The notes under the pieces are model-generated. The model saw nothing but the letters and a program-made list of their open reading frames with translations, was not told the DNA's origin and ran no database searches. A stretch of 33,304 nt of DNA from an uncultured Bacilli bacterium. GTDB lineage: Bacteria > Bacillota_I > Bacilli_A > RF39 > UBA660. The DNA is taken from the NCBI GenBank assembly GCA_905235045.1, contig CAJOJO010000014.1, forward strand, positions 1-33,304. The letters are read 5' to 3'. Below, piece by piece: positions 25,156-32,715 of the stretch (position 1 is the first letter of the stretch; each line of letters opens with the position of its first letter). Made by a program: the position numbers and the translations under genes.

Positions 25156-26005
25156 AGAAAATTATTGTATGGGAAGAATGGGACCAAGATTATGTATTCA
25201 AACAACTACTGCATGTAATGGTAAATGTTTCTTCTGTGTAGGTAGATATAACATACCTTGTAAAGTAAATGTTGATGAAATTATTAAAAGTGCTATTTCA
25301 TTGGATAAGTATCCAGATGTACTTTTATTGGGCGGTGAATCTACACTTTTTCCTAAAGATTTAATAAAAATAATTAATAGTATTGCTCCATATAAAAGAA
25401 AAATTACTGTTAATACTAATGGTTATAATTTAGAATGTTTAACACCAGTTATAAAAAAATTAGACAAATTAATTGTTTCTGTTATGGGCAGCGAAGAAAT
25501 TAATGATAATATTGTTGGAGTCAAACCACAACTATATAAAATAAAAGAGTTTCACAAAGAAAATCCTAAACTTAAATTAAGAGTTAATTGTGTCGTAAAT
25601 AAAAGAGGTATTGATTCATTTGAAAAACTAGAAAAATTTGTTTTAGAAATGAAAGAAATAGGATTTACTTCAATAAAATTTTCAGAAATGTCAACAGATG
25701 ATCCTAATGATCCAAATTTTATTGATTTGCAAAAAATGTTATTACCATATTGTGATGACATTCATCAAAAAGATACTCTACAATATGGATGCTACTTAGA
25801 ACCCAAATCGTTAGAGAAAAAGTTTGGTATAAAAGTAATTTTAAATCTTACTTGTAACTTAAAAACACCAATTAAACAACCACAATATCAGTCACTAACT
25901 TATGAACCTATGTGTTTTGATAGCATTTATATTTCACCAGATGGTAGTATTCATAAAAGATTTGTATCAGAGCTTGATTTGGCTAATGAACGTGGAGCAT
26001 GTTAA
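25133..26005 (+). CDS. Radical SAM protein B (paralogue of A)
   Basis: The 290-aa radical SAM protein has cluster motif CNGKCFFC (C28, C32, C35) and the matching LGGESTLFP segment. It aligns with protein A over nearly its whole length: compare ISNGSNLE with VNTNGYNLE, and DFIDLQ with NFIDLQ. So the pair arose by duplication. It keeps a proper C-terminal segment, MCFDSIYISPDGSIHKRF, which in many radical SAM enzymes borders a SPASM-like region; A is different there. GGAG precedes the ATG inside gene A, so the two are translationally coupled and may act as a heterodimer. Confidence 0.88.
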   Translation: MSITLRSKENYCMGRMGPRLCIQTTTACNGKCFFCVGRYNIPCKVNVDEIIKSAISLDKYPDVLLLGGESTLFPKDLIKIINSIAPYKRKITVNTNGYNLECLTPVIKKLDKLIVSVMGSEEINDNIVGVKPQLYKIKEFHKENPKLKLRVNCVVNKRGIDSFEKLEKFVLEMKEIGFTSIKFSEMSTDDPNDPNFIDLQKMLLPYCDDIHQKDTLQYGCYLEPKSLEKKFGIKVILNLTCNLKTPIKQPQYQSLTYEPMCFDSIYISPDGSIHKRFVSELDLANERGAC

Positions 26006-26064
26006 ATTTTATAATTTTCTTTGTATGCTTCTATATAATTTTTTATCAAAATTATTAAAACTCA

Positions 26065-26073
26065 TGGTATAAT
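26065..26073 (+). promoter_or_regulatory. Extended -10 promoter of module E4
   Basis: TGGTATAAT lies 60 bp downstream of the radical SAM B stop and about 60 bp before the E4 hairpin, with no gene between. Confidence 0.5.
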
Positions 26074-26079
26074 GATTAT

Positions 26080-26162
26080 AGAATTTAATTATTTATTTGT
26101 TGTGATGTTAACTATCGCACCAGATTGATACCAAACTCGAACTTTTATTAGTTCGAGTTTTA
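26080..26162 (+). ncRNA. Candidate short transcript, module E4
   Basis: Between a -10 box and a terminator there is room for an RNA of about 80 nt. It contains GCACCA (26117-26122) and ends with the 11-bp hairpin AAACTCGAACT/AGTTCGAGTTT (26133-26160), followed by a weak T run. No reading frame is visible. It shares the GCACCA-hairpin plan of the other island modules. Confidence 0.4.
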
Positions 26163-26177
26163 AAATACTTAAAATTA

Positions 26178-26186
26178 TGTTATAAT
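26178..26186 (+). promoter_or_regulatory. Extended -10 promoter of the HD gene
   Basis: TGTTATAAT lies 89 bp before the start. The leader that follows is long for this genome and holds two hairpins. Confidence 0.6.
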
Positions 26187-26200
26187 AACTATCAACTTTT

Positions 26201-26253
26201 AAATTGAATTATGTCAATTTAGAAACACACTTGCATAATGACATAGTCATTAT
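26201..26253 (+). promoter_or_regulatory. Two-hairpin leader of the HD gene
   Basis: Hairpin 1 is AAATTGA/TCAATTT (26201-26220). Hairpin 2 is the perfect 8-bp stem ATAATGAC/GTCATTAT (26235-26253), which ends 8 nt before the TGAGGTGA ribosome binding region. As RNA they could affect translation; as DNA, hairpin 2 is a palindromic operator candidate. Confidence 0.45.
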
Positions 26254-26275
26254 AGATATATGAGGTGAAAATAAT

Positions 26276-27403
26276 ATGTTGGTAGAACAATATGGAACTA
26301 TGACAAAAGAAGATGCTGATCCAAGATTAGAGCGTTATATTCAAACAAAAACAATGCAAAGGCTTAAAGGAAAAGGTGTATTTTGTGGAATGGATTATGT
26401 AAATATTCAGAAATTAAAACCTATAGAATTTTATTCTAGATTGGAACATTCAAAAAATGTTGCATATTCTGCTTCATCTCTATACAAAGATGAAAGAAAT
26501 AAGTTTTTAAAAATTGCATTGGCAGGTTTATTTCATGACGTTGGTACAAAATGTTTTGCTCATGCTAATTCTTTTAAAACAGGCGATATATTAAAACAAG
26601 AAAGTGATGAATTAGATGTAAAAAGCATTTTATTACAAGATGAAGAATTAATTACATATCTTCATGAAGATGGAATAAATTTAGAAGATGTAATTGATTA
26701 TTCAAAATATCCAATACTTGATAAACCAATTCCTGCACTTTGTATGGATAGATTAGATGGTGGTATATTAGGAACTTGTTTGTTTTGGGCACATACTCAT
26801 TCTTTTGAAGAAATAAAAGAGTTATGGGCAATGGTAGGATATTTAGAAAATACTAATGGTATGTGTGTCGATTTATTAAGTGAAAGATGTAGAAACTTTG
26901 TTGGAGAAATGGTTCTATCAGAAAGTTCACATACCGCATGGTTCGAAGATTTTTTTAAAGCAATAAATATTTATAGTAGTTTACTACTCTCAAAAGAAAG
27001 TAGATATATGATGGAAGTTTTGGGACTTACACTAAATTACTATGAAGATAAAGGTGTTATTAATGAACAATCTATGTTTTATTTAAGTGAACAAGAAATT
27101 ATTGAACAAATATTAAATAGCAATTATAAAGATGTATGGGAAGATATTACATCATTTGATACAGTTAGTTATGCTAAAAGTATGGATGAAGGATTAGCAT
27201 TTATTTCTCAACCTAAAATAAGACAATGTAATCCTTTAATTATTGATTCTCATTTAAATTTATGTGAAATAGATGGTATAGCTGGTGACTTTTATAGAGA
27301 GTTAAATCCTATTGGAGAAGATATAAATCTTACTTGTATGCCAATAACAGGTAATTTAAGTAAATATACTGTAAAAACATTATCAAAATATAAAAAAAGA
27401 TAA
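26276..27403 (+). CDS. HD-domain phosphohydrolase (SAMHD1/YwfO-like)
   Basis: The 375-aa product carries the metal-binding HD set in order: RLEHSKNVAY (H58), LFHDVG (H87, D88), a further histidine in FAHANSF (H96) and MDRLDG (D158). This order, and the DRLD motif, match the YwfO/SAMHD1/dGTPase branch of HD phosphohydrolases, which often hydrolyse dNTPs. The C-terminal half is unassigned. It follows the dual radical SAM genes but has its own promoter and leader. A nucleotide-depletion defence role or a nucleotide-processing step in a pathway are both possible. Confidence 0.82.
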   Translation: MLVEQYGTMTKEDADPRLERYIQTKTMQRLKGKGVFCGMDYVNIQKLKPIEFYSRLEHSKNVAYSASSLYKDERNKFLKIALAGLFHDVGTKCFAHANSFKTGDILKQESDELDVKSILLQDEELITYLHEDGINLEDVIDYSKYPILDKPIPALCMDRLDGGILGTCLFWAHTHSFEEIKELWAMVGYLENTNGMCVDLLSERCRNFVGEMVLSESSHTAWFEDFFKAINIYSSLLLSKESRYMMEVLGLTLNYYEDKGVINEQSMFYLSEQEIIEQILNSNYKDVWEDITSFDTVSYAKSMDEGLAFISQPKIRQCNPLIIDSHLNLCEIDGIAGDFYRELNPIGEDINLTCMPITGNLSKYTVKTLSKYKKR

Positions 27404-27436
27404 TTTTTTAAAAGTTGTTGTACTTCTTCCTTCAGG

Positions 27437-27508
27437 GCACCAGTGACGAATCTGTTCGAACTATTCGAACTTAAATATAGATATCAATCAGAAATGATTG
27501 ATTTTTTT
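27437..27508 (+). repeat. Module E5: copy of the tRNA-Thr 3' flank plus terminator
   Basis: GCACCA is followed after 11 nt by GTTCGAACTATTCGAAC, exactly the spacing and sequence found downstream of tRNA-Thr (32784-32817). The upstream bases AGTTG...TTCAGG look like a worn tRNA T-arm and acceptor end. It ends with a terminator, TCAATCA/TGATTGA with loop GAAA and seven T (27484-27508). It looks like a direct repeat left by integration or duplication at a tRNA gene. Confidence 0.6.
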
Positions 27509-27553
27509 GCTGTATCAGAAAATCATAGAGAGGGTGGAAGTTTTTATTTATAA

Positions 27554-27631
27554 AAGGAATTTATAGACGAAAAAGAATATACTAGTGCTATTAATAAGAA
27601 AGAAAAAAACAAGGATGATTATGAGAGATAA
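27554..27631 (+). pseudogene. MobV relaxase C-terminal tail remnant
   Basis: The frame reads FIDEKEYTSAINKKEKNK and ends DDYER before a stop, with no start codon. It ends in the same residues as the 102-aa protein at 23841-24149 and resembles the end of MobV proteins. It sits just downstream of module E5, as the other remnant sits downstream of module E3. Confidence 0.5.
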
Positions 27632-27648
27632 TAAGATTATATATTTTT

Positions 27649-27735
27649 ATGAATTATGATATAATATTTATAACTTATTTAGTAGAAGATAAAAATACTG
27701 ATAAATTATTTACCTATTTTATCAATAAATTATAA
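27649..27735 (+). other. Short reading frame (28 aa) before the MFS gene, doubtful
   Basis: An ATG frame (MNYDIIFITYLVEDKNTDKL...) overlaps the extended -10 TGATATAAT of the MFS gene (27657-27665) and has no ribosome binding site. It could be a decayed gene fragment; translation is unlikely. The rest of 27632-27779 holds nothing else recognised. Confidence 0.25.
27657..27665 (+). promoter_or_regulatory. Extended -10 promoter of the MFS gene
   Basis: TGATATAAT, about 115 bp upstream of the start; no clear -35. Confidence 0.45.
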
Positions 27736-27779
27736 GAAAGCATTTGAAAAAATAATTAATAGTAAAGAAGGTGTATTAT

Positions 27780-29003
27780 ATGGATAACTCAAAAGATAAA
27801 CGTATTAAACTTAGCAATAAAATTTATCCAATTTTTTATGGACTTTCATCAGACTTGATTTTTTTCATTGCGATTAATACATTATTTTTAACAAATGTTA
27901 AGGGATTAACTTCTTCTGAAATTAATTTTATGACAACAATTGGTGTTTTAGTAGCACTAGTATTTTATTTGTTATCACATAAGATTATAAATAAAATAGG
28001 AAATTTATATTCAATAAGGTTAGGAACTTTATTATTATTAATATCTGCATTACTTTTTACTTTTTCCACTAATTTAATATTCTTTGTTTTGGCAGAAATT
28101 TTTTATGAAGTAGGTTTTGTTTTTAAGTGTGTTGATCAGGTGGTTTTAAATAATAATTTAATATACCAAAATAAAGAAAATGATTTTATAAAAATAAAGA
28201 CTAAAGCAACAACAATATATTCAATTACAACTATGATTGCTACTTTAATTGCAGGATTTTTATTTAATATTAGTCCATATTTACCAATGTTTATATGTAT
28301 ATTAATATGTTTTAATAATTTTATAATGTCACATTATATATATGAGGTTAATTTTGATAATAAAGAATTAGAATTAAAGAAAAAGCATAAATTTAATTTT
28401 AATAAAATTATGATTATAACTATACTTGTTTATGGCTTAATATATGGGACTCTTGTCGTTTGTCAAACAAATGATAAACTATTTATACAATATGAATTAC
28501 AAGATTTCTTAAAAAGTAATAGCGTAACTTTAGTAATGTCAATTATTTTATTTTTATCTCGAGTATCAAGACTAATATTAAATTTAATATTTGGAAAAAT
28601 ATATGATAAATTTAAAAACAAAACGTTATATATAATTTATTTTGGATTATTAATTTCAGTTTTATTATTTGTTATTGGAAAAATATTTTTTACATCTATG
28701 TATAGTTCTATTATAATGGCTGTTGGTTTTATTCTTTTATTAGCATTAAGAGATCCAACAGAAAATTTATTAAGTGATATCCTTCTTAAAAATACTAATA
28801 AAGAAGATAAAGAAAAGGCAATATTGTATTTTCAATTTACAAGAAGGTTAGTTGTGTTTATACTAAGTTTACTTGCAACTATGATTCTTGTTAGATATGA
28901 ATTAATCCATTTATACCTAGTATTTTTGATTTTTATACTATTATATATATTCATGGTTTTAAAATTATTATCGTTGCTAAATAATCAAAATAAAATAGAT
29001 TAA
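27780..29003 (+). CDS. MFS-type transporter
   Basis: The 407-aa integral membrane protein has about twelve hydrophobic segments and a central basic loop near KKKHKFNFNK. The first half contains a loop 2-3 region SHKIINKIGNLYSIRLG and the second half FGKIYDKFKNKTLY, both versions of the MFS loop motif (GxxxDRxGRR-like). The substrate is unknown. ATG 27780 follows GAAGGTG. It lies between module E5 and module E6 as a one-gene unit. Confidence 0.82.
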   Translation: MDNSKDKRIKLSNKIYPIFYGLSSDLIFFIAINTLFLTNVKGLTSSEINFMTTIGVLVALVFYLLSHKIINKIGNLYSIRLGTLLLLISALLFTFSTNLIFFVLAEIFYEVGFVFKCVDQVVLNNNLIYQNKENDFIKIKTKATTIYSITTMIATLIAGFLFNISPYLPMFICILICFNNFIMSHYIYEVNFDNKELELKKKHKFNFNKIMIITILVYGLIYGTLVVCQTNDKLFIQYELQDFLKSNSVTLVMSIILFLSRVSRLILNLIFGKIYDKFKNKTLYIIYFGLLISVLLFVIGKIFFTSMYSSIIMAVGFILLLALRDPTENLLSDILLKNTNKEDKEKAILYFQFTRRLVVFILSLLATMILVRYELIHLYLVFLIFILLYIFMVLKLLSLLNNQNKID

Positions 29004-29043
29004 GAGTAGTGATAAAGTTATTGCTACTTTTTCTATTCTTTGG

Positions 29044-29190
29044 TAAAATGAATATAGTGATTGATATAAATGGTCGTCTTTTGCGGGTGAGTTGTAAACC
29101 ACTTCGTCGTTCGCACCATTAAAGAATATGGTTGAACTTTGGTTCAATTTACTAATAAACATCAATTCTAGAAATAGAATTGATTTTTTG
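29044..29190 (+). ncRNA. Candidate small RNA/tRNA-3'-end-like module E6
   Basis: TGGTAAAAT (29041-29049) serves as an extended -10. The body of about 135 nt nearly repeats module E3 up to GCACCA (29113-29118). A TTGAAC/GTTCAA hairpin (29132-29147) follows, then a strong terminator with 10-bp stem ATCAATTCTA/TAGAATTGAT and loop GAAA (29161-29189). The loop stem around AGTTGTAAAC is kept despite one base change (GCGAGTG to GCGGGTG) that still allows a G-U pair. The rest of the gap (29191-29270) holds only a CTAACAA/TTGTTAG hairpin. Confidence 0.5.
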
Positions 29191-29267
29191 TTAAAATATC
29201 TAACAAAATTACGTTGTTAGCTGGTTAATAATAAATTTTAAATTATATAGACTTTATATATAATATA

Positions 29268-29276
29268 TGCTATAAT
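29268..29276 (+). promoter_or_regulatory. Extended -10 promoter of the 225-aa gene
   Basis: TGCTATAAT lies 23 bp before the start, giving a very short leader that begins near the AAGGAAGTG site. Confidence 0.55.
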
Positions 29277-29299
29277 ACTCAGCTAAGGAAGTGAATATT

Positions 29300-29977
29300 A
29301 TGTTATACGAAAAAGATGGTTGTAAATTTATAGATGTTAATATTGAATTTATTGAGGAGTATCTTTCAAATAATTCAAGTATTTTATTAAAACCATATAT
29401 AAATGGAAAAATAAGTTATATAAAATATGATAATGATGGTCATCCAAAATATGGTTTTATAAAATCTAAAGAAATTGTACCTTTTGAACACGATTTTTGT
29501 ATAGATATTGAAAAGAATAATTATGATCCAATTTTTATGGAAATGTTTACACGTGGTAAAACACCTGTTGAATCAGATAATTGTTTTTTATTTGGTAAGT
29601 TTAGCAATATAACTGATAAAGAAAATATAGCAAAGATATTTTTTTCTGGTGAAAGAGTTTTATCATTTTTGCCTGAATTTGTTGATGAATTTTATTATTA
29701 TTGTGGATTGCAAATAAAAAAAGAAAATAATAAATATTTTTCTTCATTAATTAAGAAGTATTTTACTTATGAAATAGATGATTACCATGATATTACTTAT
29801 TTAACAGGAGATGGTAATGATTTAAAAAGTAGTTTAGATTCTTTAGAACAACAAATCAATATATATAGTTCTGATAAAATAATAAACCTATTAGCTAAAA
29901 AGTATAATGAAACTGATTTGAGATTTAACTTTGAAGAGCAAAAAAAGATATTATCTTTAACAAGAAAACATAGATAA
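29300..29977 (+). CDS. Unknown protein (225 aa)
   Basis: No family is recognised. The product is soluble, acidic and rich in aromatic residues (FVDEFYYYCGL). Its N-terminal part (LLKPYINGKISYIKYDNDG) suggests a small beta domain, and its C-terminus is helical and basic. No membrane segment or metal motif is seen. ATG 29300 is used with AAGGAAG upstream; a GTG at 29291 falls in the same site. It is a single-gene unit between module E6 and a 7-bp long-range hairpin at 29986-30028. Confidence 0.7.
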   Translation: MLYEKDGCKFIDVNIEFIEEYLSNNSSILLKPYINGKISYIKYDNDGHPKYGFIKSKEIVPFEHDFCIDIEKNNYDPIFMEMFTRGKTPVESDNCFLFGKFSNITDKENIAKIFFSGERVLSFLPEFVDEFYYYCGLQIKKENNKYFSSLIKKYFTYEIDDYHDITYLTGDGNDLKSSLDSLEQQINIYSSDKIINLLAKKYNETDLRFNFEEQKKILSLTRKHR

Positions 29978-29985
29978 TTTCGACA

Positions 29986-30028
29986 CCAGCACTATACTAA
30001 AACAAACCATTTGAATCAGTCGTGTTGG
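29986..30028 (+). other. Long-loop hairpin between genes
   Basis: CCAGCAC (29986-29992) can pair with GTGTTGG (30022-30028) across a loop of about 29 nt. The left arm contains ACACCA, similar to the GCACCA of the other modules, but there is no TTCGAAC and no T run. Confidence 0.3.
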
Positions 30029-30068
30029 CTATTAAAAAAAGAATATGATGAATGTAAGCATATTTTAG

Positions 30069-30077
30069 TGATATAAT
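30069..30077 (+). promoter_or_regulatory. Extended -10 promoter of the guanine deaminase gene
   Basis: TGATATAAT ends 15 bp before the ATG; a GGTGG site lies between, so the leader is very short. Confidence 0.6.
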
Positions 30078-30092
30078 ATAAATGGTGGTTAT

Positions 30093-30554
30093 ATGAATGA
30101 ATATATGAAATTAGCTAATGAACTAGCTAGAGAAAACTTAGAAACAAATAATGGTGGTCCATTCGGAGCTTGTATTGTAAAAGATGGAAAAATTATTGGA
30201 AAAGGTAATAATCATGTTTTAGGTAACAATGATCCAACTGCGCATGCCGAAATAATGGCAATTCGAAATGCTTGTCAAAATCTTAAAACCTACGATTTAA
30301 CAGGATGTGAACTTTATACTTCATGCTATCCTTGTCCAATGTGTTTATCGGCAATTATTTGGGCTAATATAAAAAAAGTTTATTATGGAAATACAAAAGA
30401 AGATGCTGCTAATATTGGATTTAGGGACGAATTAATTTATGAATTTATTAAAAATCCTAATAATAAAGTATTAGATTTAGAAAACATTGATCATAATAAA
30501 ACAATTGAAGTATTCAAGGAATTTAATAGTAAAGATGATAAAAAAATATATTAA
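30093..30554 (+). CDS. guaD: Guanine deaminase (GuaD-like nucleoside deaminase)
   Basis: The CDA-fold zinc enzyme of 153 aa has HAEIMAI (H51, E53) and SCYPCPMC (C81, C84), the N-terminal GGPFGACIVKDG, and a C-terminal GFRDELIYEF. Length and the last two segments match Bacillus GuaD, which deaminates guanine to xanthine, better than TadA, which edits tRNA. A second cytidine/guanine-type deaminase in the window is the dCMP deaminase at 11488. It is within the island, but with its own promoter. Confidence 0.87.
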   Translation: MNEYMKLANELARENLETNNGGPFGACIVKDGKIIGKGNNHVLGNNDPTAHAEIMAIRNACQNLKTYDLTGCELYTSCYPCPMCLSAIIWANIKKVYYGNTKEDAANIGFRDELIYEFIKNPNNKVLDLENIDHNKTIEVFKEFNSKDDKKIY

Positions 30555-30567
30555 TAATTAATTTATA

Positions 30568-30576
30568 TGTTATAAT
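30568..30576 (+). promoter_or_regulatory. Extended -10 promoter of the 337-aa gene
   Basis: TGTTATAAT lies 23 bp before the start, followed by a CAGGAGG site. Confidence 0.6.
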
Positions 30577-30599
30577 ATGTAGTGCAGGAGGTAATTGGT

Positions 30600-31613
30600 A
30601 TGGAAAGTGAAATAAGGGTTGAGGTATTAAAGGCATTAGCAAATATAATCGATAACTTTCATAATTTTAATAGTGCTGTTATCGAATTATTTAATAGTGA
30701 ATATCCTAAAAATTTAACGGCACCACTTGATTTAGGGTGTGATATTAGTGAATATATCGAAGGTAAAAGAATAGTTGGACATAAAAAATTGAAAGAATTT
30801 TGTGAATTATATAAAACTACTATTGAAGAAATAAGTAAGTATACATGGATTGGGGACTTTATGTATAGTTATGATTTTAATAGAAAGACAAAAAAGTTAG
30901 AATTAAATGATAATTTAGAATATTTTTATCAATATTTATATGCTAATAAAAAAGACATTGATAAAATAAATGTTTTATTAGATAAAATTGATTCGTTAAA
31001 TATTAGTAGATTGATATTAGACCCTAATTTGGATTTAGATATTTTAGATGGAAATGTATTCTCAATAGAGACAATATTTAATGATAATTATAATTTTACT
31101 TATTTTGATAATATAGAAATAATTCCAAATTATGAAAAAGGTATTGTTAAATATAAATCAAAAAAATCAAATTATGCATTACAAATAAATTCTGGTGTTT
31201 GGGATAAAAAAGTGCTAGTAGTTGATTCTTTAACTTTTGATCCAAATGTATTACCACTTACTAGTGATAAAAATGAGTTGTCCACTTTAATTCTTGAAAT
31301 GCAAAATAAAAATCTTGATGCTTGTGAAAACGTTAGAAATGCGGTTGATTTAAGTGTTGGTGTTGATGACTTAGTTGAACAATATAATAAAATTAAAAAA
31401 GTTGTTAACAATATTACTGATTATAGTGATCGCGAAAAAGTTTATAAATCACTTGTAAATTTAAATGAGTGTATTAAATTACTTTCTAAAACAAGTGAAA
31501 ACTATAACCAAAGAGTAGCTGAAAGTAATCCAAAAATTACTGAAAAAACTTTAGAAAAAGAGAAAAAACAATATTTAAAAAGAAGATATTGGAGTAATTT
31601 TGATTTAGATTAA
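30600..31613 (+). CDS. Unknown protein (337 aa)
   Basis: No family is recognised. The soluble, acidic protein starts with a helical part (EVLKALANIIDNFHNFNSAV) and has a central beta-rich part around YNFTYFDNIEIIP. It ends in a long helical, coiled-coil-like region (VEQYNKIKKVVNNITDY) with a basic tail KKQYLKRRYWSNF. No catalytic motif is evident. ATG 30600 has an AGGAGG site. It has its own promoter and terminator. Confidence 0.7.
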   Translation: MESEIRVEVLKALANIIDNFHNFNSAVIELFNSEYPKNLTAPLDLGCDISEYIEGKRIVGHKKLKEFCELYKTTIEEISKYTWIGDFMYSYDFNRKTKKLELNDNLEYFYQYLYANKKDIDKINVLLDKIDSLNISRLILDPNLDLDILDGNVFSIETIFNDNYNFTYFDNIEIIPNYEKGIVKYKSKKSNYALQINSGVWDKKVLVVDSLTFDPNVLPLTSDKNELSTLILEMQNKNLDACENVRNAVDLSVGVDDLVEQYNKIKKVVNNITDYSDREKVYKSLVNLNECIKLLSKTSENYNQRVAESNPKITEKTLEKEKKQYLKRRYWSNFDLD

Positions 31614-31633
31614 AAGCAATATTGCTTTTTTTC
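31612..31633 (+). terminator. Terminator after the 337-aa gene
   Basis: AAAAGCAAT/ATTGCTTTT is a perfect palindrome that overlaps the stop codon and runs into a T tract. Confidence 0.75.
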
Positions 31634-31683
31634 TTGTAAAGTTACATTAAATATGTTATTATATAGCGCAATGAGGTGATAAT

Positions 31684-32292
31684 GTGAATTCATGTATAAT
31701 AAATAAGTATGCAGAAATTATTGAAACAAGAAGAAAAATAGAAAATGAAATTAATGAATTAGAACAAGATGAAAAAATTAAAAGATATTTATCTTTAAAA
31801 GAAGAAAATAAACACTTATCAGATGAGCAATCATATTTGTATAGAAGAGTAAAAATGAATGAATATCAAAAATGTAATCATATTTGGGTAAATTCAAAGA
31901 TTATTTACAATGATATGATGAATAACGCAATTACAAGATGCGGATGTATTAAATGTGGATTAGATCAAAGTGTTACTGATCGTCAAAGAGGATGGCTTAC
32001 TTTTGATGAACAAGTTATGTATGACTTTTTAACTCAAAATCCAACAAATATTAATATTGGTACTGATACTGATATTAATTGCGATTTATCACTAGCTAAG
32101 GCTATTTATAAAAGAATAGATGAAAAAAAACATAATGCTAGTGCAATAGACAAAATTAAGTATTTAGAATATGCGTTATATAAAATAAGAGATAGTAAAG
32201 TAACAGACGAAAGAAAAAATAACAGAATAAAAAGGTTAGGACTAAAAAAGTGTTTTCGTAGATGGGATAGTTCTGATGTTTGGAGTAGTTAA
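31684..32292 (+). CDS. Unknown protein with a Cys/His cluster (202 aa)
   Basis: The N-terminal third is a coiled coil (ETRRKIENEINELEQDEK). A CNHIW segment and CGCIKCG follow, about 25 residues apart, which could form a small zinc-binding site. The C-terminal part is helical and basic. No family is recognised. The start is GTG 31684: GAGGTGAT lies just upstream, and the nearby ATG at 31682 is out of frame and followed at once by a stop. Confidence 0.7.
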   Translation: MNSCIINKYAEIIETRRKIENEINELEQDEKIKRYLSLKEENKHLSDEQSYLYRRVKMNEYQKCNHIWVNSKIIYNDMMNNAITRCGCIKCGLDQSVTDRQRGWLTFDEQVMYDFLTQNPTNINIGTDTDINCDLSLAKAIYKRIDEKKHNASAIDKIKYLEYALYKIRDSKVTDERKNNRIKRLGLKKCFRRWDSSDVWSS

Positions 32293-32310
32293 AATTTAAC
32301 TACTTTTTTC
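32285..32310 (+). terminator. Terminator after the 202-aa gene
   Basis: A stem AGTAGTTAAA/TTTAACTACT with a tight loop overlaps the stop codon and is followed by TTTTTT. Confidence 0.75.
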
Positions 32311-32322
32311 ATATGCTTTAGT

Positions 32323-32691
32323 ATGGAAGAACGTTTAAAAGAAATAAAAATAGAAAATGAAATATGGGTCATTTACATTGGAATTATTATCTTAAGTTGG
32401 ATAGCTAATAGTAAAGAAAAAAAATATATTTTATATACTGATTTAGAAAGTAAAAAAGAATATCAAGAATTACTTATTCTTATTTTTAGTATTTTATTAT
32501 TAGTATATTATTATTTCTTTAATGATAGTTACAAAAGTTTAAAATCATTAAATCAATATGATAGTCAAAAAAAGAAAACATTAACATATGCTTCTTTTAT
32601 TGGTTCACTATTAATTTTAATAAGTGGCGTTATTTTTTTAGGAATTGCTTTAACAGATGATAATATTGATACAGAGATTGCTTTTAATTAG
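32323..32691 (+). CDS. Unknown membrane protein (122 aa, three TM segments)
   Basis: The small integral membrane protein has hydrophobic segments at about residues 14-27, 48-65 and 88-109, with basic loops between (SKEKKY, DSQKKKT). It starts 13 nt after a terminator, with no recognisable ribosome binding site, so it may be leaderless or poorly translated. No characterised family is recognised. The tRNA-Thr promoter starts inside its last codons. Confidence 0.7.
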   Translation: MEERLKEIKIENEIWVIYIGIIILSWIANSKEKKYILYTDLESKKEYQELLILIFSILLLVYYYFFNDSYKSLKSLNQYDSQKKKTLTYASFIGSLLILISGVIFLGIALTDDNIDTEIAFN

Positions 32692-32706
32692 AAGTATTGA
32701 TATAAT
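32678..32706 (+). promoter_or_regulatory. Promoter of tRNA-Thr
   Basis: TTGCTT (32678-32683) and TATAAT (32701-32706) are separated by 17 bp, ten bases before the tRNA. Confidence 0.75.
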
Positions 32707-32715
32707 AGTTTTGTT

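Noticed and set aside
30093-30554. TadA (tRNA adenosine deaminase) for the deaminase at 30093
   Set aside because: The DPTAHAE and GFRDELIYEF segments and overall length fit GuaD better, although TadA shares the zinc motifs.
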